Of a stretch of DNA of 39,095 nt, positions 22,358-29,600 are shown piece by piece. The stretch's first letter is position 1, and every line of letters starts with the position of its first letter. Under the pieces are notes generated by a model. That model had not been told where the DNA came from. It did no database searches and was given only the letters and a program-made list of their open reading frames with translations. Source of the DNA: Verrucomicrobiota bacterium. Its GTDB lineage: Bacteria > Verrucomicrobiota > Verrucomicrobiia > Verrucomicrobiales > Akkermansiaceae. A program made the translations under genes and the position numbers. Where the stretch lies: the NCBI GenBank assembly GCA_026397725.1, contig JAPLUI010000211.1, forward strand, positions 1-39,095, in the 5' to 3' direction.

Positions 22358-25300
22358 TCATTCGGTGAACAGGATTTGGCCCCAGTTCTTCGGTTCCATC
22401 TTCAGCTCGAAGACTTCATCGTTCACCAGCCCGGTTGCCTGGTTGTTCCAGTAGGTGCGGAGGAGGGTGTCGTCGCCGGCGGGCGTGCCGTGGGTGGCCC
22501 CGAAATCGCCGGAGAGCTTCATGCCTGCGAAAGGCTTCAGGTCAAGCGTGGCAAGGGGCACCGCGATCTCGACCACGCACCACCGATCACCCTTCTTCAC
22601 CTCGATCTTCGCGTCCTGCAGCTCCAGCACACTGTCCATCACGTAATTCCTGACCACGCCGGAGCTGAAGGTCTTGGGGTTCTTCTGCTCGGCGATCTTG
22701 CGGTACAACACCGCCGTCGGTTTGCCCCGGAAATTCCCGATGGAGAGGCGAAGATCGCCCTTGGCCGCCTCGGCGCGGTTCTCATCGGCCTCGGGATCGG
22801 TGCCAAGCTGGAAATCCACCGTATCGCCCCGCGCGTACATGAATTCCGGCGAGTCCGCACCATTGATCCACGGCGTCGCATCCGCCACGCGCCAGCCGAG
22901 GTAAAGAAAGGTGTCGTCCCACGCGATGGCCGATCGGACTTCGGCATCATCCTGTTTCTTGAAAACGATCTCGTTGTCAAAATCCTTCGCGAGGTCGCCC
23001 GTAAAGACCGGCGTCTTCTTCCGGACCTCGCAGCGGCGCAGGCCGGCGCTTCGCTGCACCAGTTCGCCGCGAATCGTTTCGGCAATCTTCAGGTCTTTTT
23101 CCTCGAGGCGGAGCTTGCCGGAGTCGAGCGGCTTGACGGTTTCGAGGCCGACGACTTCAACATTCCAGTTAGCAGTCTTGCCGGCGGTCACGTAGAGCTT
23201 GCCGTCCTTGCCCTGGGCGATGCTGCCGCCGAAATCCTCGCCCCCTTCGCCGGACGGCACGTTATCGAGCACTGCCCCCGGCACTGCCTTTTCGGGCCAT
23301 TGCACTTTCGAATAGTCGCCCTGGAACAGGCGCGTCAGGTAGAACCCGTCGCGCGTGAGCATGTGCCACTCGCCCACGTTTGAGTTGATCACCCACGCGC
23401 TGCCGACGGGATCGGGCAACGTGGCGCTGCCCACGGTGCCGAAGGCCCCGCGGATGAGGCCGGCCTGCGGCCCCGGTGCGTTGTGCGAGCCGTGCACGCC
23501 ATGGAAAGTGTTCGGGTAGCTCCACCGCAGCTTGCCGGAGGCCACGTCGTAGCAGTTGAAGAGCTGCTTCTCGGAGTCGCACGATAGCACGAGGTCGTTG
23601 GCTGGCGAAGGCATCGGCCCCTCGAGAGGAGGCAGGAAGTGCGGGTTCGTGGGGTCCCATTGCGGGGCGCCGCAGGGAGTGAAGCCGGCCAGCCTGATGC
23701 GGGCGCCACGGTCCCACCGGTTGGTCTTCGGGTCGAGCACGCCCGCGAAAAGCGTGAGGTCGGTGTTCAGCCCCAACGAAAAGTTCAGGTAGCCGTTGAA
23801 GGACATCAGCATCGGCACCACGGTTTTCTCCCCGTCCTGCTTCTGCTGGTCGCCGTTCTCATCGGACCAGAACACGGTGGTCTTGTCCTTGTCGTTGCGG
23901 CCGAAGGTCGCCCGGAGGGCGTAGGCGCCGTCGCCGAGGCGCTCCCAGACGTAGGTGTCGGTGCCGATTGAGACCGCGAGGTAGAGCTTGCCATTCGTGC
24001 CGCGGCAGAAGCGGGCGAACTTGTGGAAGAGGCTCTCGTAGTCGCGACTGGCACCGTCCTCAAAAACGCCGAGGCATTCCGCACGCCCGGTCGCCGGATC
24101 GAGCCGCCACTCGCACCCCTCGCCGACCATCAAGTTCGGATCGTCCGGGTTGATCGCCCCGCCGCTGGCACCGTAATGCGTGGAGCCGAAGAACTCGCGG
24201 ACGAACGCGCCGGTCTGGTTGTTCCAGACGCTGAACCGTTTTGGGAAGAAAGTGGATTCAGCCACCCACAGGTTTCCTTGACGGTCAACTGCCAGTCCGT
24301 GGATGTCGATCATACCCTCCTTGACCCACGGCCCGATGCGAGGCCTGCCGCCCTGCCTGCCAATCGCCAGCACCTGCTTGCCATCGGGCGTGAACACCTT
24401 GATCTGCACGCTCGGCTCGCCCTCGCCCACGTAGATCCGGCCGCCCGCATCGACCGCAAAGCACCTGGCGTCGGTCAGTCCGGTCACCACCGGCTTGACG
24501 GCGCCGGTTGCGAGGTCCACGGCGACCACCGAATCGGTGCCGGAAAGGACGTAGTGGAGCGAGTCGCTCACGGCGACGATGCCGCTGGGTGCGGGCACGG
24601 GGATCGTCTTGAGCACCCTTCCGGTCTGGGCATCGAGCACGGCGACGAAATCGCTCTTCATCACGGCGACTTCCCGCGGGAACATGGCCTCGACCTTGCG
24701 ACGCACTGTGGCCTGCAGCTTCAGCGAAGTCATTTCGGCCCCGCCGTCGACGAGCGTCTTGTCGTTGAGCATGCCGTTGATGGTCCCGGCAACGGCGTCG
24801 CGGACGTCCGGCGTGTAGTAGTTGGGCGCTGCGAGCGCCTTGTCTTCCGGTTCGTTGCCAGCCAGCCAGGCTGCGGCACGCTGGCGGACGTTTTTGTCGG
24901 CCTTCTCCCAGATCGCCTTGGCGATACCGTCGCCCGCGGCGGAGAGCTTGGTGAGGAACGCCCGCCAGTCGGTTACATCGCTTCTGCGGAAATTGTAGGA
25001 CCGGAAGGTGAGGTAGAGCTTGCCGTTGCGGGCCGCCATCGCCTCGGCCTTGTCGGGCATGCCCGGCTGGTCCTTCCAGAGATCCTTTACGAAGAGATCC
25101 CTGAACCCGCCGTTGTTTGCCTTGTCCCAGTTCTGAAAGGAGCCGGTGGCAGTGTCGAGGCGGAAGAGCACCTGCGGGCTGCCGGAGCTGTTGCCGACAT
25201 AGACGAGGTCGCCCTCAACTGCCAGCAGTTCGGCGCCGCCGAAGCCGCCGTATTTGTGTTTCCAGCGGACGTTGCCGTCGAGGTCGCAGGAGAGGAGACC

Positions 25301-26473
25301 CCGGCCCGCCTCGGCGGCTGCCCAGCCAAGGTAAACGGAATCGCCTTGTGCCGCGCACGTCCAGGGCACGCTGAGGTCGCCTCCCCAGTTCGCGGTGGGG
25401 CCGCTGTGCCAGGGTGCGTTGCCGCTGTTGCCCGCCCAGCCTCGCAGGCGCAGGCCGATGCCTTTGTGCCAGATGGCCTGCCAGGTGTAATCGCCGGCGG
25501 GCAGCACCGCGCCGGGCGTGCGCCAGATCGGCGTGGCCAGGCCGTCCCACGTCACCGTGTGCTCGCCCTTGGCCATCGGCTCGGCATTGAGGAGATTCCG
25601 TACCACGAGGCCGTCGGCGTTGCGGAGGAGCATCGACACGTAGCCAGCCTCGGGCATTGTGAGCTTGACGGGAATGAAGCCCTTCGGCCCCTCGCTGAGG
25701 GCCGACCAGTCAACCACCGGCTGACCCTGCTTCAGCGACACCGGCAACTTGCGGCCGTCGGCAAGGTGCAGCATCCGAGGCTTCATTTTCCCGGAGCGCT
25801 CGAAGGTCGCCGGGCCGAACTGTTCCAGCCTGCGCGTGCCCCAATAGGTACGTTCCAGCAGCACTCCGGGCATGAAACAGTCCCATGCATCGAGGCTCCA
25901 GCCGAACGCGAGAATGAACAACACCCTGATCTCGCTGCCCGCTCCCAGGCTTACGCCATCGGCCGTGATCAATTTCAGCGGGATCCGAATCTCCTGCGTA
26001 TAGCCCGTGCCGTCCGGGTCGTCGAGGAACGCTTGTTCCGCCCCGAGTTGACCGGGGTCGCGTCCATTCTTGAGCGGCGGCTCAAAGCTGAGGGAGATCA
26101 AAGGTTTGCCGTCCTTGTCGCGGGAGCACGAGAAGTTCGGCTGGAGCTGCGACGGTGTTCCAGCGTCGGTGAGCATCAGGAGCCGCAACTGACGGCTTTC
26201 GGCAGGCTTCTGGGTCTTGACCCGGGCGAGCACATAGAGATTGTCCTGGTCGTACATCGCATGAAGCCACGCGCTGTGGCGGTCACGCTGCTCCTCCACG
26301 TTGTTGCAGGCAAAGTTGCCACCGGTGAGGTCCCAGTCGTCGAATCTGCCGTCGATGACGACCTTGCCCGGCGCCGGCAAGACGGGAATGCCGTAGTTCT
26401 CGGTTTGCGTGGCCGCAAATGCGGGCAACGCAAGCAGGCCGCAGACGGTAAGGAGGTTGAAAATGGTCTTCAT
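22358..26473 (-). CDS. Exported CBM9/DOMON-like, FlgD-Ig and NHL-propeller protein (family A1)
   Basis: A protein of 1371 residues with signal peptide MKTIFNLLTVCGLLALPAFA. An N-terminal CBM9/DOMON-like domain (about 30-245) opens with PGKVVIDGRFDDWDL. A FlgD-like Ig domain (about 265-355; LPAGDYTWQAIWHKGIGLRL), a large NHL/PQQ-type propeller (about 370-1000) and a second CBM9-like domain (about 1154-1371; WRVADATPWINGADSPEFMY, DTVDFQLGTD) follow. An EF-hand-like loop SDENGDQQKQDGE lies near residue 874. Architecture and many segments match family A2 (32626-36441) along the whole length. The pair of CBM9 domains around a propeller suggests a large surface protein that binds glycans. No catalytic motif was identified. 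A sigma-factor stub precedes the gene (26504-26617), hinting that it once had its own regulator. Confidence 0.88.
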   Translation of the reverse strand: MKTIFNLLTVCGLLALPAFAATQTENYGIPVLPAPGKVVIDGRFDDWDLTGGNFACNNVEEQRDRHSAWLHAMYDQDNLYVLARVKTQKPAESRQLRLLMLTDAGTPSQLQPNFSCSRDKDGKPLISLSFEPPLKNGRDPGQLGAEQAFLDDPDGTGYTQEIRIPLKLITADGVSLGAGSEIRVLFILAFGWSLDAWDCFMPGVLLERTYWGTRRLEQFGPATFERSGKMKPRMLHLADGRKLPVSLKQGQPVVDWSALSEGPKGFIPVKLTMPEAGYVSMLLRNADGLVVRNLLNAEPMAKGEHTVTWDGLATPIWRTPGAVLPAGDYTWQAIWHKGIGLRLRGWAGNSGNAPWHSGPTANWGGDLSVPWTCAAQGDSVYLGWAAAEAGRGLLSCDLDGNVRWKHKYGGFGGAELLAVEGDLVYVGNSSGSPQVLFRLDTATGSFQNWDKANNGGFRDLFVKDLWKDQPGMPDKAEAMAARNGKLYLTFRSYNFRRSDVTDWRAFLTKLSAAGDGIAKAIWEKADKNVRQRAAAWLAGNEPEDKALAAPNYYTPDVRDAVAGTINGMLNDKTLVDGGAEMTSLKLQATVRRKVEAMFPREVAVMKSDFVAVLDAQTGRVLKTIPVPAPSGIVAVSDSLHYVLSGTDSVVAVDLATGAVKPVVTGLTDARCFAVDAGGRIYVGEGEPSVQIKVFTPDGKQVLAIGRQGGRPRIGPWVKEGMIDIHGLAVDRQGNLWVAESTFFPKRFSVWNNQTGAFVREFFGSTHYGASGGAINPDDPNLMVGEGCEWRLDPATGRAECLGVFEDGASRDYESLFHKFARFCRGTNGKLYLAVSIGTDTYVWERLGDGAYALRATFGRNDKDKTTVFWSDENGDQQKQDGEKTVVPMLMSFNGYLNFSLGLNTDLTLFAGVLDPKTNRWDRGARIRLAGFTPCGAPQWDPTNPHFLPPLEGPMPSPANDLVLSCDSEKQLFNCYDVASGKLRWSYPNTFHGVHGSHNAPGPQAGLIRGAFGTVGSATLPDPVGSAWVINSNVGEWHMLTRDGFYLTRLFQGDYSKVQWPEKAVPGAVLDNVPSGEGGEDFGGSIAQGKDGKLYVTAGKTANWNVEVVGLETVKPLDSGKLRLEEKDLKIAETIRGELVQRSAGLRRCEVRKKTPVFTGDLAKDFDNEIVFKKQDDAEVRSAIAWDDTFLYLGWRVADATPWINGADSPEFMYARGDTVDFQLGTDPEADENRAEAAKGDLRLSIGNFRGKPTAVLYRKIAEQKNPKTFSSGVVRNYVMDSVLELQDAKIEVKKGDRWCVVEIAVPLATLDLKPFAGMKLSGDFGATHGTPAGDDTLLRTYWNNQATGLVNDEVFELKMEPKNWGQILFTE

Positions 26474-26503
26474 AGCAGGTCTCTTTCGGTTATTCGGGTT
26501 TGG

Positions 26504-26617
26504 TCAGTTCCAGGCCAGGTCACGCCGCGGGATGAGTGTGAACAAAAAGCGGTACATCCTGCTCTGGTTGGCCAGCAGGAGGGTGATGAAGTGGTCGTCA
26601 GACGGTTCGGTGGACAT
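26504..26617 (-). pseudogene. N-terminal stub of a second ECF sigma factor
   Basis: Between the family C1 stop and the family A1 start, a 37-codon frame reads MSTEPSDDHFITLLLANQSR then MYRFLFTLIPRRDLAWN. The first 35 residues fit region 2.1 of Rhodopirellula/Verrucomicrobium-type ECF sigma factors (typically '..LL..NQ.RIY.YI..L.P...DAED.LQ'). The match ends exactly at RDLA, where EDLLQET would follow, and the frame closes three codons later. Everything from region 2.2 through region 4 is gone. This appears to be the relic of a sigma-FecR pair that once stood ahead of family A1, as the pair at 38.5-36.5 kb stands ahead of family A2. Confidence 0.65.
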
Positions 26618-26638
26618 CTCTCTTCAGTGAGTTATGAG

Positions 26639-29600
26639 TTATTGAGGCTTCACCGAGGATCCCCAATCGGGTGTGCTCTCAAGCAAGGCTTCGGTTAGTT
26701 GATAGCAGACCACGGTATCCAACCCACGAATGTAGAGACGCCCGTTTGCAAGTGTCGGCTGTTGGGTGTGATGGATTTCCAACCCGTGACGCACCCGGCC
26801 GAGTTCCTTGTAGCCAGCCTTGTTCGCTTCCGCCATCACAAGCTCACCGGCTTTGGTCAGGCCGAAGATCAACCCGTCGGCGATGATGAGTTGCTGTTTT
26901 GTGTCCCAGTCCCGGCGCTCGAATTGCTCCCAAATCAGTTCGCCGTTCGCGAGGTCGGAGCATTGCAGACGAAACGAACCAAATCCATACACGGCGCCGT
27001 CATGAATGGCCGGCGTATTGAACCAATTCAGCTGGTTCTTGGAACTCTGATACACGATTTCTGCCACATATTGTCCCTCACGCTTCTTGAGCTCAATACA
27101 CATGGAGAATCTGTTTTCTCCGCTGCACAGAAATACCCGATTGGATACCGCCACCGCCGAAGCCATCAACCCGTGGCCCATCACGCGGGGGATCGTCCAC
27201 AGTATGGAACCGTCCTTTACGCTGACGCCTATGATCTCGTCGTTGCCCAGGCCGTAAATCAACTGCCCCTGACCGTCGAGTTCAAGATAGGTCGGCGACG
27301 CGCCGGCATACGGCGCACCGGCATGCTTGGGCTGCCGTTCCTTTCCGGTCCATAGGACCTTTCCAGAAAACTTATCCAACGCAACCAAAACGTCTTTCGC
27401 TCTTTGCGGCAGAACGAAAAGGGTTCCGCCGACCACGAGCGGCGTCGAAAATCCGTTCACCAGGGGGATGTCTCCACCACTGCGCCAAAGTTCCTTGCCA
27501 TCGCTTACCCGAAGACAGACCAGAGGGCAGATCTCATTGGGGCCTTTTTGATCAGGCTTACCTTCCTCCCTATTGACTTGCTGATAGGGGATGTAGTACA
27601 CGCGGTCTTCATCAACCAGCGGCGAGGCGACGGTTCCCCACCAGTGAGCCGGCAGCATGTATTCGGGCGCGAGTTCCGTCTTCCAGATTATTTTCCCTGT
27701 TTTCGCTTCCAGGCAGTACGCCCACTGTTTGCCGTCGAGTTGCCCCGTCGCAAATGCCCGGCCGCCTGATTCCACGGTCGCGCCGATTGAGGGTCCGGTC
27801 TTCAGCCGCCAAAGTTCTCTGGGGCCGTCTTTAGGCCAGGTTCGCAGTAACCCAGCCGCGTTGAACACCGTATTCCCGTCATCGGGAATGAACCGATTCA
27901 GATCGGTATTGCGCCTCTCGATCTTTCTGCTGAAGGTTGCCTTCAAGGGCGGAAGGGCATCCCACTCCTGCTGGGCCGTCAGCGTGTCGGTCGAAATGGC
28001 TAGCTCTTGACCCTGCTCACAGGATTTCGTTCCTTCTTTTCCGTCCAGGACATATGAAACGAGCATGATTTTCCCCGCCCCGCTGCTTGGATCCCCTGCC
28101 AGCTGGTCCGAAGCCACAATCGTCAATTTGTTGTTGGCGATCGCTGCATTGCACGGTTCGCTTACGTCCACCCATCCCTCTCGTTTACCGTATATGGCGA
28201 ACTTGATCCCCAATCCCTTGGCCGGCAATGGCTTGCTCGCGCCCAGCACCGCAACCCCTTTCACCCAATCCGCGCCGGGGGTAGCAACCCCCAATTCATC
28301 ACCGGCAATCGCCGACAGCTCGAGTGTCTGTTTCTTGCCGTCCAGAACATAGTCCACCACAATTTTATCATTCCCGGCATCCACGCCCAAAAACGCGCTG
28401 GTCGCGACGATCACCAGCCGGTTGTCCTTGACCTTGGCCGCCAGCACCTTGGTGACATCCACTTTCCCGGCCAGAGCCTTGGTAATCGTCAAGCCCGCGG
28501 TCGGAATCGCGGCCCGCTCCTCCGGTGGTGTCCTTGTGTCGATGCACACGAGCGCCTTGTCGGTACGCACAAACAGGCGTCCATCGGCCATGGCCGGACT
28601 GGCGTTGGCCGATTTGCCGACGGCTCGGGTACCGATCTTCTCGAGCGCAGGCCCGGCTCTTACCGCCGTCATGGCGCCGTCGCGGTCGAGCAGCAGGAGC
28701 GCCCCATCGCACACGATCGGCGAAGCGTAGAACTCCCCTTCCAACTCCAGAGATCCGACCTCCTTGCCGTCGGCTGCCTGGTGGCAGATCAACTTGCCGG
28801 CGAACAGGCGGAAGAACAGGTCGCCACATCCCACCGGCGAGGGGACGTCCGTGACGGCGTCCTCGTCGCTCCAGGCGACATGCGTCTTCGTCACGTCCCC
28901 TTGGCCGTCCGGGGAGATTGCCATCGTGCCTGAGCCGGTCATGGTGGCGATGATCAGTCCCCCCGCAATGGTAGGCGTGGGGACGAGCTCCTGCGTTTCG
29001 CCGTGAACGGTCCAGATTTCACGGCCGTCTTCCGGGGCGTAGGCGGTGATGCCGTTATTGGCGCAGACAATGACTTGAGGACCGCGGCGCGTTCCGATAA
29101 CGAGCGGCGTCGACCAGGACGGCCCCATGTTCCGCTTGATGCGCCAGGCCGTTTTCCCGGTCCGCGCATCGAGCGCCAGCAGCGCGGATCCGCCATCTGC
29201 CCCGTCCTTCTGTTGGTCATACTGTACCAGTAGGAGATTCTGGTAAAGCACGAGCGAGGAGGCGTAACCGTAGGCAGATTTGTGCTCGCCCAGTTTCACC
29301 TGCCACGCCGGCGTGCCGTTCATGTCGAAGGCCACCACGTCGCCGCTCGCGAATGTGGCATACACCCGGTTGCCGTCGGTCGCTGGGGTCGGGGCCGCGT
29401 ATCCCGTTTCCTTGCTGGAGGACGCCGGGCCAGTGAGTAGGCACTCGCGCCGCCACAACGGCTTGCCCGTGCCTGTTTCGAAACAGTAGACGACCCCCTG
29501 AGTCTTGTCGGCACCCGTGAGAAAAACGTGATCACCCCACACGACGGGGGAGCTCCTCCCGCTGTGGGACAGATCGACCTTCCAGCGAACGCGGCCGATG

